Below are positions 36,474 through 44,452 of a stretch of 64,000 nucleotides of DNA, one piece after another (the first letter of the stretch is position 1; each line of letters starts with the position of its first letter). Origin of the DNA: Nocardia camponoti (GTDB lineage: Bacteria > Actinomycetota > Actinomycetes > Mycobacteriales > Mycobacteriaceae); the NCBI RefSeq assembly GCF_014646135.1, contig NZ_BMMW01000001.1, positions 1,629,570-1,693,569 of the forward strand, read 5' to 3'. The position numbers and the translations under genes were made by a program. The notes beneath the pieces are model-generated. The model searched no databases. It was not told the origin of the DNA and saw nothing but the letters and a program-made list of their open reading frames with translations.

Positions 36474-37745
36474 ATGTCCTACACACGACTCCGTGGCGTC
36501 ACCCACTACGAACCTGACAACACCTACGAGAGCCTGGTCGCCTTCACCGGTGCGGATTCGATCTCGCGGCTCATTTCCCTCGACGGCACCGTCGTCCATG
36601 AGTGGCCGTTCGCCGGCGTGCCAGCGCGGGTGATCGACCCCGCGCTCAACGGTGGTCGCGTCGGCGACATCGGCGTTCAGCTCAGCGGCAGCGGCGACGA
36701 CCGCGGCGGCATCTACGCCAATGGCACTGTCGGCCAACTCAATTGGGAAGGCGACGTCGTCTGGCAGTGGGGTGAGCAAGCACCCGGCGGCGCGGCGCGC
36801 CAGAACCACGATTGGGAGCTACTGCCCAACGGCAACCGCCTGCTCCTGGTCACGGTGCCGCGCGTGGTCGAGCAGCTCGGCATCCCCGACACCGTGGGTG
36901 ACCAAGGGCTGCTTGAGGTTTCGCCGGACGGCGAGATCGTGTGGCAGTGGCTCGCTGGCGATCACCTCGACGAGTTCGGGTTCTCGCCGGAAGGACGAGA
37001 AGCGTTGAGCGCCACCGCGGCTCGCGATCCGGAGGACCCGTGGGGGTATCTGGAAATGAACAGTGCGAAGTCGCTTGGGCCCAACCGCTGGTTCGAGACC
37101 GACCCCGCTTTTCATCCCGACAACATCCTGGTCAGCTTCCGCAAAGCCAATATCGTCGCGTTGATCGAGAAGAGCAGCGGCGCGATCGTGTGGCGGCTCG
37201 GACCCTACTTCGATGCCACGCCTGGCGCTCAGCATCAGCGCATCAATACACATAAGGTGCCGCGTCCGGTTGACCAGATTTCCGGTCAGCACAACCCGCA
37301 CCTGATCGCGCCCGGCCTGCCTGGCGCTGGCAACATTCTCGTCTTCGACAACCAGGGTGGTGCGGGCTATCCCCCTGCGCCCCTTGGCATTTACGCCGGT
37401 TCGCGAGTGTTGGAGATCGACCCGAGCACGCGCCAGATCGTCTGGCAGTACACGGCCGAGGATTCGGGCCTGCCGTCATGGACGTTCTTCAGCTCGTTCG
37501 TCAGCAACGCGCAACGGCTGCCCAACGGCAACACGCTCATCACCGAGGGAATGCAGGGCAGGTTGTTCCAGGTGACGCCCGCGGGTGAGGTGGTGTGGGA
37601 GTACCACAGCCCCTACACCGGCTACGGCGTCGCGGGCGAACCTGAGGTGAGCAAGGTGCGGGTGCCTGGCGTTGACCGTTTGACCTCGACCACGTTGGTT
37701 TACCGCGCACAGGCGGTCCCGTTCGAGTGGGTGCCGCAGCCATGA
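36474..37745 (+). CDS. Aryl-sulfate sulfotransferase family protein (ASST, beta-propeller)
   Basis: 423-aa protein of the arylsulfotransferase (ASST) type. Repeated propeller blades are visible as LISLDGTVVHEW, QLNWEGDVVWQW, LEVSPDGEIVWQW, VALIEKSSGAIVWRLG, LEIDPSTRQIVWQY and FQVTPAGEVVWEY. Conserved His are in RQNHDWELLPNGN and SGQHNPHLI. Such enzymes transfer sulfate between phenols, or release it, without PAPS. No signal peptide is apparent. It heads an operon with a sulfonate-type ABC transporter and is divergent from LacI, which probably represses it. Confidence 0.85.
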   Translation: MSYTRLRGVTHYEPDNTYESLVAFTGADSISRLISLDGTVVHEWPFAGVPARVIDPALNGGRVGDIGVQLSGSGDDRGGIYANGTVGQLNWEGDVVWQWGEQAPGGAARQNHDWELLPNGNRLLLVTVPRVVEQLGIPDTVGDQGLLEVSPDGEIVWQWLAGDHLDEFGFSPEGREALSATAARDPEDPWGYLEMNSAKSLGPNRWFETDPAFHPDNILVSFRKANIVALIEKSSGAIVWRLGPYFDATPGAQHQRINTHKVPRPVDQISGQHNPHLIAPGLPGAGNILVFDNQGGAGYPPAPLGIYAGSRVLEIDPSTRQIVWQYTAEDSGLPSWTFFSSFVSNAQRLPNGNTLITEGMQGRLFQVTPAGEVVWEYHSPYTGYGVAGEPEVSKVRVPGVDRLTSTTLVYRAQAVPFEWVPQP

Positions 37746-38914
37746 CGGCGATCCGGACTGGGCGTGCGCGCGGGGCGGCGACAGGTGAATCTAGCGGCGG
37801 CGCAAGCGAATCCGTGATGTCGAACGAGGGGATCGCTTCGACAATGTCGGGCGAGCATGCGGAGCGTGGAGTCGTACGGGGCGGCGACGCGGCGGTGTCG
37901 AGCATTGCGAGCATGCCGGCAGTTGCGGTGCCGCCGTCCCGTTCCGACGTTGCCGACGTTGCGGGTCGCGCCCAGGACGATACCGGCGAGGCGGCAGCAC
38001 ACACTCCAGCTGGCGCGAGCGGTGTTCGCGGTGCGGGAGTGAGCGAAGTTGCAGCGGGTGGTGCCGAGGGGGGTTCGATGGTTGTCGCGCACGCGGATTC
38101 GCAGGTGACCGCCCCTCCCTCGCTCGCATCGCGACGTAGCCAGCTCGCGCTCGGGCGGCGGGCTCGGTCGGCGGCGTGGACGGTCGCCGGTGTGGTGATC
38201 GCCGGGGTTGTGTGGTCGCTTGTCGTCGCGTCCGGGCGGTTTCCGCGCGAGCTGTTTCCCAGCGTCCCCGAGATTTTCGACGCTGGCGTGCTGCTCTGGC
38301 GCGACGGGCTGCTCGTCGAAGACGTCGGCGCGAGCGCCCAACGTGCCATCACCGGATTCGTACTTGGCGGCGTCGTTGGCGTCATCGCGGCGGTGGTGAC
38401 CGCCAATACGACGCTCGGTCGGCGCCTGCTCAGCCCCGTGCTGCGGCTGCTTTCGCCGATTCCCACGATCGGCCTCGTGCCGCTGATGATCTTGTGGTTC
38501 GGGCTTGGCGAGGACTCCAAAGCGATGGTGATCGCGCTCGGCGTGTTCGTCCCGGTGTGGATCAACAGCCATGCGGGACTGTCGAGCACACCGCACGACT
38601 ACCTCAAGGCCGCGCGGTGCCTCGGCGCGAGTCGATGGCAGACGCTCACGCGAATCGTGTTGCCCGAAGCCGCGCCCGACATCATCTCCGGCTTGCGGAT
38701 CGGTGCCGCGATGGCGTTCGTACTGATCGTCGTCGCGGAAATGACCGGCACAACGGCGGGCATTGGGTATCGCATCTACCAGGCCCAACTGTTCTCCCAA
38801 GCCGACCGACTGATCGCCTGCCTCGTCGTGCTCGGCGTGCTTGGCGCGCTTTGTGACTACGCCATCGCGGCGGCGACCACGCCGATCACCCGCTGGGCGC
38901 GAGAGGAACGTTGA
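37742..38914 (+). CDS. Sulfonate-type ABC permease with long N-terminal tail
   Basis: SsuC-like permease. The core (about 145-390) has six hydrophobic segments and the EAA loop YLKAARCLGASRWQTLTRIVLPEAAPDI. Read from ATG 37742, which overlaps the sulfotransferase stop, it is 390 aa with a ~140-residue Ala/Gly/Ser/Val-rich, membrane-free tail. An internal ATG at 38078, with GAGGGGGG 5 nt upstream, would give a normal 278-aa permease and leave 37746-38077 untranslated. I cannot decide between them. Codon third positions in the tail are GC-rich but less so than in the core. Followed by ATPase and binding-protein genes. Confidence 0.85.
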   Translation: MTAIRTGRARGAATGESSGGASESVMSNEGIASTMSGEHAERGVVRGGDAAVSSIASMPAVAVPPSRSDVADVAGRAQDDTGEAAAHTPAGASGVRGAGVSEVAAGGAEGGSMVVAHADSQVTAPPSLASRRSQLALGRRARSAAWTVAGVVIAGVVWSLVVASGRFPRELFPSVPEIFDAGVLLWRDGLLVEDVGASAQRAITGFVLGGVVGVIAAVVTANTTLGRRLLSPVLRLLSPIPTIGLVPLMILWFGLGEDSKAMVIALGVFVPVWINSHAGLSSTPHDYLKAARCLGASRWQTLTRIVLPEAAPDIISGLRIGAAMAFVLIVVAEMTGTTAGIGYRIYQAQLFSQADRLIACLVVLGVLGALCDYAIAAATTPITRWAREER

Positions 38915-38915
38915 C

Positions 38916-39671
38916 ATGGCAATCAAGACCCGAGACCTAGTCGTCCGCTACCCCGGCACCACCGCGCCGGTCCTCAACGGCATCGAGCTGAGCGTTCCCG
39001 ATGGCGCGTTCGTCGCGCTGGTTGGGGCGTCGGGCAGCGGCAAGTCGACGTTGCTGCACTGCCTCGCCGGCCTGACCCCCGCTACGTCGGGCGTGGTGAC
39101 CCACGACGACGAGGTCGTCAGCGCACCCGACCCGCGCCGCGGCGTCGCCTTCCAACGCGACGTGCTTTTCCCGTGGATGTCGGTCGCCGACAACATCGCG
39201 TTCGCGCTACGCGCGGCGAAGGACACGGGCAATCGTGTCGAGCGCATCGCGGAACTGCTTGAGCTGGTTGAGCTTTCGGCCACCGTCGGTTCCCGTCGTC
39301 CGAACGAACTGTCCGGCGGCATGCGCCAACGCGTGAGCATCGCCCGCATGTTGGCGAGCGAACCCGAAGTGATGTTGATGGACGAACCGTTCGCCGCCCT
39401 CGACGCGCTCACCCGCCTGAAAATGCAGGACCTCGTCATCGACCTTTGGGCGCGACTGGGCCGCACCATCGTGTTCGTCACCCACGACATCGACGAAGCC
39501 ATTCGCCTCGCCGACACCGTCCACGTGCTGCGCGACGGTCGCCTCGTCGACGACATCACCAACCCACTCACCCGCCCCCGACCCGCCGATTCCCTCGCTG
39601 ACCAGCCCGGATACAGCGAGATCCGCAAGCTGCTCCACCACCAACTCGCTAGCCACGCGTTCGCGCATTAG
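38916..39671 (+). CDS. Sulfonate-type ABC transporter ATP-binding protein
   Basis: 251-aa SsuB-type ATPase: Walker A GASGSGKST, Q-loop AFQRDVLFPWMS, signature LSGGMRQRVSIARMLA, Walker B VMLMDEPFAALD, and His in VTHDIDEA. The ATG at 38916 follows the permease stop by one base with GAGG just upstream. It energises uptake with the adjacent permease and binding protein. A second, separate copy of this transporter type is at 20960-24130. Confidence 0.93.
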   Translation: MAIKTRDLVVRYPGTTAPVLNGIELSVPDGAFVALVGASGSGKSTLLHCLAGLTPATSGVVTHDDEVVSAPDPRRGVAFQRDVLFPWMSVADNIAFALRAAKDTGNRVERIAELLELVELSATVGSRRPNELSGGMRQRVSIARMLASEPEVMLMDEPFAALDALTRLKMQDLVIDLWARLGRTIVFVTHDIDEAIRLADTVHVLRDGRLVDDITNPLTRPRPADSLADQPGYSEIRKLLHHQLASHAFAH

Positions 39672-39686
39672 CACCAAGGACCGATC

Positions 39687-40640
39687 GTGAAACCTTCCAT
39701 CGCGCGGCTCGCCGCCGTCGTTCTGACCACCGCATCCCTCGCCGTTTCGCTGGTCGCGTGCACGTCCGCCGACCGTGCCGACCCGACCACCCTCACCGTC
39801 GGATTCGTCGTCGACCCCTCGTGGGCGCAGATCCCCGTCGCGGACAAGGGCGGCTACTTCGCGAAACATAACGTCACGGTGAAGGTGGTGAACTTCCCGA
39901 CCGGCGTCGAGGCGTTGCAGGCCGTTGCCGCAGGTCAGATCGATGTTGCCACCGCCGCTGACGTGCCAACATCGGCCGTGCTCACGCGTTCGCCGTCGCT
40001 GCGCGTGGTCGGCGACGGGTCGCGCTGGGTGGGTTCGCGCATCGTCGCGCGGCGCAGCGCGGGCATCACCACCGTTGCTGATCTCGCTGGCAAGTCGATC
40101 GGAACACCGATCGGCACGAGCGCGGCGTACTTCGCGTCGAGCGTGCTTGCCGCGCAGAAGATGGACGCCAAACTCGTGCAGGTGGCGCCGTCGGCGATGG
40201 TGACCGCAGCGACCCAGTCGAACGTCGACGCGGTATCGATTTTCCAGCCGTACCAGGCCCAGGTTGTGCAGGCGCTCGGTGCTGACGCGGTGGAACTCGA
40301 CGGCGGAACGTACAAGCAGCACAGCCTCTACCTGGCGTCGAAGGACACGATCGCGGCCAAGTCGGCGGCGCTTTCCGGGTTCTTCGCGGCGCTGAAGGAG
40401 GCGAACGAGCCGTTGAAGACGCTGTCGGACCCGGCTGTCGCGGCGGTGGCGGCGGCAACCCAGCTGGACCCGGCATTGCTGCGAAAGGTGTTGGCGCAGT
40501 TCGACTTTACGTTCCAGTCGTCGCCGGAGTTGGCGGTGAAGTTGGGTGAGCTGGGCGCTTGGGCGAAGACCCAGGGCAAGATTCCGGCTGAGACAGCGCT
40601 CCCCGATTACGCCACGTTGATCGACACGAGCGCGGCGTAA
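39687..40640 (+). CDS. Sulfonate/nitrate-type ABC substrate-binding lipoprotein
   Basis: 317-aa SsuA/TauA-type binding protein starting at GTG 39687. The signal AVVLTTASLAVSLVAC ends in a lipobox Cys, and the mature domain has LTVGFVVDPSWAQIPVADKGGYFAKHNVTVKVVNF, AVAAGQIDVATAADVPTSAVL and DLAGKSIGTPIGTSAAYF. It is of normal length, unlike the NosL-tailed binding protein of the first transporter. Last gene of the LacI-flanked operon, followed by two hairpin repeats. Confidence 0.92.
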   Translation: MKPSIARLAAVVLTTASLAVSLVACTSADRADPTTLTVGFVVDPSWAQIPVADKGGYFAKHNVTVKVVNFPTGVEALQAVAAGQIDVATAADVPTSAVLTRSPSLRVVGDGSRWVGSRIVARRSAGITTVADLAGKSIGTPIGTSAAYFASSVLAAQKMDAKLVQVAPSAMVTAATQSNVDAVSIFQPYQAQVVQALGADAVELDGGTYKQHSLYLASKDTIAAKSAALSGFFAALKEANEPLKTLSDPAVAAVAAATQLDPALLRKVLAQFDFTFQSSPELAVKLGELGAWAKTQGKIPAETALPDYATLIDTSAA

Positions 40641-40647
40641 GCACAAT

Positions 40648-40714
40648 CAAGATCACCACGCTCTCATGGCGAATCGCTCTCGCGAAACGCCGCCATGGGG
40701 GCGTGGTGATCTTG
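40648..40714. repeat. Related hairpin repeat (CAAGATCACCACGC stem)
   Basis: A 14-bp perfect outer stem (40648-40661 and 40701-40714), a 4x4 internal loop, then a 6-bp inner stem (ATGGCG/CGCCAT). The outermost sequence CAAGATCA-CCA matches the arms of the 76-bp repeats, so it belongs to the same hairpin family but is not identical. It probably also terminates the binding-protein operon. Confidence 0.7.
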
Positions 40715-40721
40715 TTGATTA

Positions 40722-40750
40722 GGCGCAGCCGCAGGATTCAGGGGGAGGTG
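40722..40750 (-). pseudogene. Remnant of a lacI 3' end (ESCGCA-stop)
   Basis: On the minus strand this short stretch reads APPPPESCGCA followed by TAA, the usual end of LacI-family proteins, and shares GCAGCCGCAGGATTC with the 3' end of the intact lacI gene at 35285. No further coding continuity is seen upstream. It appears to be the scar of a former lacI-like gene next to the second 76-bp repeat. Confidence 0.5.
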
Positions 40751-40760
40751 GCGCCCCGGG

Positions 40761-40836
40761 TCAAGATCATCAGGCTCTCAGGGATTTTTCTACTCGACGT
40801 TTGTTTACCTGAGAGCCTGGTGATCTTGAATTGTGC
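40761..40836. repeat. 76-bp hairpin direct repeat, copy 2
   Basis: Identical to 35241-35316 over 76 bp, same orientation, with the same 21-22-bp stem. It lies between the ABC operon and the SDR gene. Together the two copies bracket lacI, the sulfotransferase and the ABC operon. Confidence 0.92.
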
Positions 40837-40873
40837 GGCGGCGCATCGGGGATCGGCTGTCCAACTGGCTAAC

Positions 40874-41791
40874 TCAGCCCGGAACGCCGCTGCCGCCCGT
40901 AATGCCCCAGATTTGGGCGGTCACATAACTGGCTTCCGGCGATGCCAACGTCACGAACAGGGGCGCGAGTTCGACCGGTTGCGCTGGACGACCGTAGGTG
41001 ACGCTCGCGCCTAGTTCGACCAGCCACGACTCCGGCTGCGCGCCGTCGTACACCTGCAACGGCGTCCAAGTAGGCCCTGGCGCAACACCATTCACGCGAA
41101 TGCCCTGCGGCAGCAGCTGCTTGCCGAGGCCGCGAACCATGTTGGCGATGCCCGCTTTGGTGAGGGCGTAGTCCATGAAGATGTCGATGGGTTCGTAGGC
41201 GTTGCGCGAACTGGTCGCGATGATCGAACTGCCCGGCTTGAGGTGCGGGACCGCGGCTTTGATCAGCCAAAACAGGGCGTAAAGGTTGGTTTTAAGGGTC
41301 CAGTCGAAGTCTTCGGTGCTCAGCTCGGTGATGTGATTGTGGTACTTCTGCCGGGCCGCGCAGTTGACGAAGGTGTCGAGTCCGCCGAGCTGGGTGACCG
41401 CGTCGGCGACGAGTTGCTTGCAGAACGCCTCGTCGCGGATGTCGCCGGGCAGGCCGACGCCGGTGCGGCCAGCGTCGCGAATGAGGTCGATGACCTCGTC
41501 AGCGTCGCCCTGCTCAACGGGTAGATAGTTGATCGCGACGTCGGCGCCTTCGCGCGCGAACGCGATCGCGACCGCGCGGCCGATGCCCGAGTCGCCGCCG
41601 GTGATGAGCGCGCGCCGTCCTGCGAGTCGCCCTGACCCGCGATAACTCGTCTCGCCGCAGTCGGGCGCCGGGTGCATTTTCGACTGCAACCCGGGCCACG
41701 GCTGCGGTTGCGCGGCGAAGGGCGGACCTGGATATTCGGTCACCGGATTGATGAGATCGGGAGCAGAGGAATCCTGGTCATTGCCGCTCAT
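40874..41791 (-). CDS. SDR-family NAD(P)-dependent oxidoreductase
   Basis: 305-aa short-chain dehydrogenase of the YghA/GS39-like group, with an N-terminal extension (PPFAAQPQPWPGLQSKMHPAPDCGETSY) typical of that group. Cofactor motif is ALITGGDSGIGRAVAIAFAREGADV, followed by NCAARQ in the NNAG position, TSSRNAY, and the catalytic YALTK. Substrate unknown; relatives are often stress-linked general aldehyde or ketone reductases. Confidence 0.92.
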   Translation of the reverse strand: MSGNDQDSSAPDLINPVTEYPGPPFAAQPQPWPGLQSKMHPAPDCGETSYRGSGRLAGRRALITGGDSGIGRAVAIAFAREGADVAINYLPVEQGDADEVIDLIRDAGRTGVGLPGDIRDEAFCKQLVADAVTQLGGLDTFVNCAARQKYHNHITELSTEDFDWTLKTNLYALFWLIKAAVPHLKPGSSIIATSSRNAYEPIDIFMDYALTKAGIANMVRGLGKQLLPQGIRVNGVAPGPTWTPLQVYDGAQPESWLVELGASVTYGRPAQPVELAPLFVTLASPEASYVTAQIWGITGGSGVPG

Positions 41792-41887
41792 TGGCTCTCC
41801 TCGGGTTCGCGTGCACCAGCCGTCAGCAAACTCTCCGCAATGCTTTGAGCGTACGGCAGGAGGGGACGCAGTGCGAGGACCGAGCCA

Positions 41888-42322
41888 CTACTCCGCGAAC
41901 GGTTGGATGTTCGCCTCGATGTACTGGATCTTGTCGACGGGAATCACGAACTTTTCGGTGATGCGGACAGTCGTCATGCGCGTGCCACCCAGGCCAGCGT
42001 CAAGCAGGTAGTAGGCGGTGACGGTGTCGCCGTGCTCGACGAAGGTGATGTCGCGGGTGCCCAGAATCGTCTGATTGAGAATGCTGTAGTTGAGCTCATT
42101 GCTCAGGCCGGGACCGGAGGAGCCGGTTTGCAGGCCCATTTCGACGCGCGTGGCGTCAGGCGCGAACGGCACCGCGCTCGCGTCGTGGGAAACCAGCGCG
42201 TCAAGGTAGGTGCGCGCGATGGCCGCACGGGGACTGTCGGTCGAAACAGGTTGCGCGGCAGCGACTGTGGTGCCGATGGAGAGAAAGAGCGCGGCAGTGG
42301 CCGCAGTGGTGATCAAACGCAT
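41888..42322 (-). CDS. Secreted SnoaL-like hypothetical protein
   Basis: 144-aa exported protein: signal peptide MRLITTAATAALFLSIGTTVAAAQ, then a small domain with AIARTYLDALVSHDASAVPFAPDATRVEMG, which resembles NTF2/SnoaL-like helices, and ITFVEHGDTVTAYYLLDAG. The ATG at 42322 is correct; a longer frame would read into the terminator and att site. Function unknown. Confidence 0.75.
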   Translation of the reverse strand: MRLITTAATAALFLSIGTTVAAAQPVSTDSPRAAIARTYLDALVSHDASAVPFAPDATRVEMGLQTGSSGPGLSNELNYSILNQTILGTRDITFVEHGDTVTAYYLLDAGLGGTRMTTVRITEKFVIPVDKIQYIEANIQPFAE

Positions 42323-42385
42323 GAGCGACAGTAACGCGTCGGAAGTGGCGCCACCCAACTCGCAGCCAAAGGGCGCGATAAACGA

Positions 42386-42417
42386 CGAAACCCTCCGACC
42401 GAAGTCGGAGGGTTTCG
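42386..42417. terminator. Terminator of the tRNA-Ala locus (left side)
   Basis: Perfect 14-bp stem (CGAAACCCTCCGAC and complement) with a CGAA tetraloop just outside attL. It probably terminated the tRNA-Ala transcript before the element inserted; a similar hairpin (49239-49274) now does so inside the element. Confidence 0.8.
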
Positions 42418-42421
42418 TTAA

Positions 42422-42469
42422 AGTGGAGCTAAGGGGACTCGAACCCCTGACCCCCACACTGCCAGTGTG
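42422..42469. repeat. attL: 48-bp repeat of tRNA-Ala 3' part
   Basis: Exact copy of 49279-49326. It holds the tRNA from the anticodon stem to the 3' end, on the minus strand, without the 5' half, so it is an attachment-site remnant and not a functional tRNA gene. Confidence 0.95.
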
Positions 42470-42572
42470 AAGTTCGTTGTATTGGTGTGTTCAGTGCGTA
42501 TCAATAGGTCTGCCTGACCTGCTGTTTTCGTGCTTATCCGTCCTGTGAATGTCGGTGTGTAATCGAGCGTCC

Positions 42573-42590
42573 TAGGACAGAGTTAGGACA
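42573..42590. promoter_or_regulatory. Candidate integrase arm-type sites, left arm
   Basis: TAGGACAGAGTTAGGACA contains two AGGACA copies 11 bp apart; the same 18 bp recurs at 49188-49205 near the other end. The position, about 105 bp inside attL, suits arm-type binding by the integrase N-terminal domain. Confidence 0.5.
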
Positions 42591-42607
42591 CAGCGAACAG
42601 GTGTGCG

Positions 42608-42645
42608 AACAGCCCCCGGAACGTGATGCGGTTCCGGGGGCTGTT
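42608..42645. terminator. Terminator of XRE/TPR regulator gene
   Basis: Perfect 15-bp stem (AACAGCCCCCGGAAC and complement), 8-nt loop, directly after the regulator stop at 42652 on the minus strand. Confidence 0.8.
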
Positions 42646-42651
42646 TCGCGC

Positions 42652-43764
42652 TCATGCTGGGTAGGTGTCGTGGAACGCTTCGCGCAGGGTCGCGGCGCTG
42701 TGTTCGTCGCGCTGATCGATGCCGCTGACAATCTCGGATACTCGCCAATAGTGCGACGGGACAAGGCGACCTCCAACCACGACGTTGAGCGTCACGTCGG
42801 CGGCCTCCTCGGGTTTGTTGGCGGCGACCAATGCCAGCCCTAGGTCTAGGTTCGCCATCGCGATACGGCGCGGGCGGATACTCGGCGAGCGTTCCAAGTC
42901 GGCGACGACGTTGCGCGCGTAGACCTCAGCGGCAGGGTCGCCGAGCCACGACAACGTGGTTGCGACGTAGGTGTCTGCCTTCGCTGGGTCGTACCGAAAG
43001 TGATGTTCTGGGCGGTCGGGTGTCCGCATTCCTGAGACCAGTCGTGCGACCTTGCGCAACGCCCGGTAGGTTCCCGCGCTGTCGCCGAGCCGAGCGAGTG
43101 CGCGACCTTGCTGGGCGGTGGCCTGGATATAGGCGGAACTGTCGGCGGGGGCGAGATCGCGAGCAGCTTCGGAGAGTTCAGCGGCGGCGGCGAATTCGCG
43201 GTTGATGAGACGCTGCCATGCGCGTGTTTCCAACGTCCATGCCGATATCTCGGTGTGCTCGGACTCCTTGGCGATATCGCTTGCTGCCTTCAATCGTGCT
43301 GCGGCAGAAGGTAATTCGTCCAAGTCGATATGGCAGGTTCCGGCGAGCAAGGACAACCAACCGGCATTGACCAGTAGACGGCGGTGCTGCACAAGAGTCA
43401 TCTTCCCGTCGAGAAGGCGCGCGGTATAGCCGAGATGGCGGCGAATGTCGGCGAGAAGGTCAGCGGGCGGGGTAGTCGAATAGGCGGCTGCCAAGTCATC
43501 GACCGCCAGCTCTAGCCGATCAAGGGTGTCGCCACCAACGTCAGATGCCGCAACGCGCGCAATCCATTCCGCTCCCGCTTGCTCGCCGTCGAGCGGTTCG
43601 CCGAGCACGAGATTGTAGGCGGCGGCGACCTCGCGCGGTACTGGTCGCTTGCCGGACTCGATGAGCGACAAGTACGCGGGAGAGTAGTGGGTACGCCGAG
43701 CGATTTCGCGCAGCGTGACCCGCGCCGCTTCTCGCGCGGCCCGTAGTTGCGCGCCCGGTTCCAT
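42652..43764 (-). CDS. XRE-family regulator with TPR-like C-terminal domain
   Basis: 370-aa protein with an N-terminal Cro/CI-type helix-turn-helix (QLRAAREAARVTLREIARRTHYSPAYLSLIESGKRPV) and a long all-helical region with repeat character (FAAAAELSEAARDLAPADSSAYIQATAQQGRALARLGDSAGTY). This architecture resembles peptide-responsive and AICE regulators in actinobacteria. It is at the left edge of the integrated element, transcribed toward attL. A role in keeping the element silent is likely but inferred. Confidence 0.85.
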   Translation of the reverse strand: MEPGAQLRAAREAARVTLREIARRTHYSPAYLSLIESGKRPVPREVAAAYNLVLGEPLDGEQAGAEWIARVAASDVGGDTLDRLELAVDDLAAAYSTTPPADLLADIRRHLGYTARLLDGKMTLVQHRRLLVNAGWLSLLAGTCHIDLDELPSAAARLKAASDIAKESEHTEISAWTLETRAWQRLINREFAAAAELSEAARDLAPADSSAYIQATAQQGRALARLGDSAGTYRALRKVARLVSGMRTPDRPEHHFRYDPAKADTYVATTLSWLGDPAAEVYARNVVADLERSPSIRPRRIAMANLDLGLALVAANKPEEAADVTLNVVVGGRLVPSHYWRVSEIVSGIDQRDEHSAATLREAFHDTYPA

Positions 43765-43984
43765 CCCGGTGGTTTCCTTCGGCTCGGTCGAGCTGTGAAC
43801 ACGTTGTCAACACCGTATGCCCGTTCGCGGCGACCTCGCACCCTTAGCGTTCAAACCAGCCCCGCCGCCGAGTCGATGCCGGTCACGTTGACGGCACATC
43901 GGGTGTAGTGAGCTGCGTAGACGATGGCGAAAGCTCCTCGGCGGCGGGTGCATTCACAGTGACCGACCGATTGAAGGGGGACCA

Positions 43985-44203
43985 GTGAGCGAGTCAATCA
44001 AGGAACGCCTTGCGGCCCTATCCGCCCGCGCCGCACGCCGCTCGCTGGCGATCCGTCGCGCGCCCGAACCGCCGTGGGGATGGGAGCTGTACAGCCCGTT
44101 CCGCGTGGTCTGTCACGGGTCTCTCGACAACGTGGCCGATTGGCTGACCGCTGCCGAAGGTCGCGACCCTGCCATCCTGTGGCCGAACGGAGATCGCTCC
44201 TAG
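43985..44203 (+). CDS. Small hypothetical protein of the element
   Basis: 72-aa basic protein: an N-terminal helix MSESIKERLAALSARAARRS, then WGWELYSPFRVVCHGSLDNVADWL. It starts at GTG 43985 with GAAGGGGG four to five nt upstream. No family recognised. It is divergent from the XRE/TPR regulator, so its promoter in the 220-bp gap may be controlled by that protein. Confidence 0.65.
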   Translation: MSESIKERLAALSARAARRSLAIRRAPEPPWGWELYSPFRVVCHGSLDNVADWLTAAEGRDPAILWPNGDRS

Positions 44204-44240
44204 CGGCGAATCGCGACGATTCGTGCATAGCCTTGCATGA

Positions 44241-44408
44241 ATGACTCAGAAGGACGTGCGTCGAATTGACGAGCGGTGTCCGCATTGCGATCAAGCGCTT
44301 TGGCAGGAGTTCATCAAGGCTGAAAGCTTCGATGGTTCTGAATGGGTAGCAGGGTTGAAGCTGTGTCGGACGCCGGACTGTCCGGGTCCAGCCGTACCCG
44401 TTCCGTAG
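44241..44408 (+). CDS. Very small zinc-ribbon protein
   Basis: A 55-aa frame, ATG 44241 to TAG 44408, encoding two Cys knuckles: CPHC near residue 14 and CRTPDC near 43, with QALWQEFIKAESFDGSEWVAGLKL between. That is the pattern of a single zinc ribbon. No clear Shine-Dalgarno is seen, but it follows the previous small gene by 37 nt on the same strand and may be read from the same message. Function unknown; possibly a DNA- or RNA-binding accessory of the element. Confidence 0.55.
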   Translation: MTQKDVRRIDERCPHCDQALWQEFIKAESFDGSEWVAGLKLCRTPDCPGPAVPVP

Positions 44409-44452
44409 GAAATCATGCAGCCCTAACCCCCGATAAATTCACTTATCGGCGG

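Noticed and set aside
37700..38926. Open frame of 408 codons on the minus strand
   Set aside because: Opposite the ABC permease; rich in Arg and low in pattern, so a shadow frame.
42422..42469. Second tRNA-Ala gene
   Set aside because: Only the 3' part (anticodon stem to 3' end) is present; the 5' half is missing, so it is an att copy.
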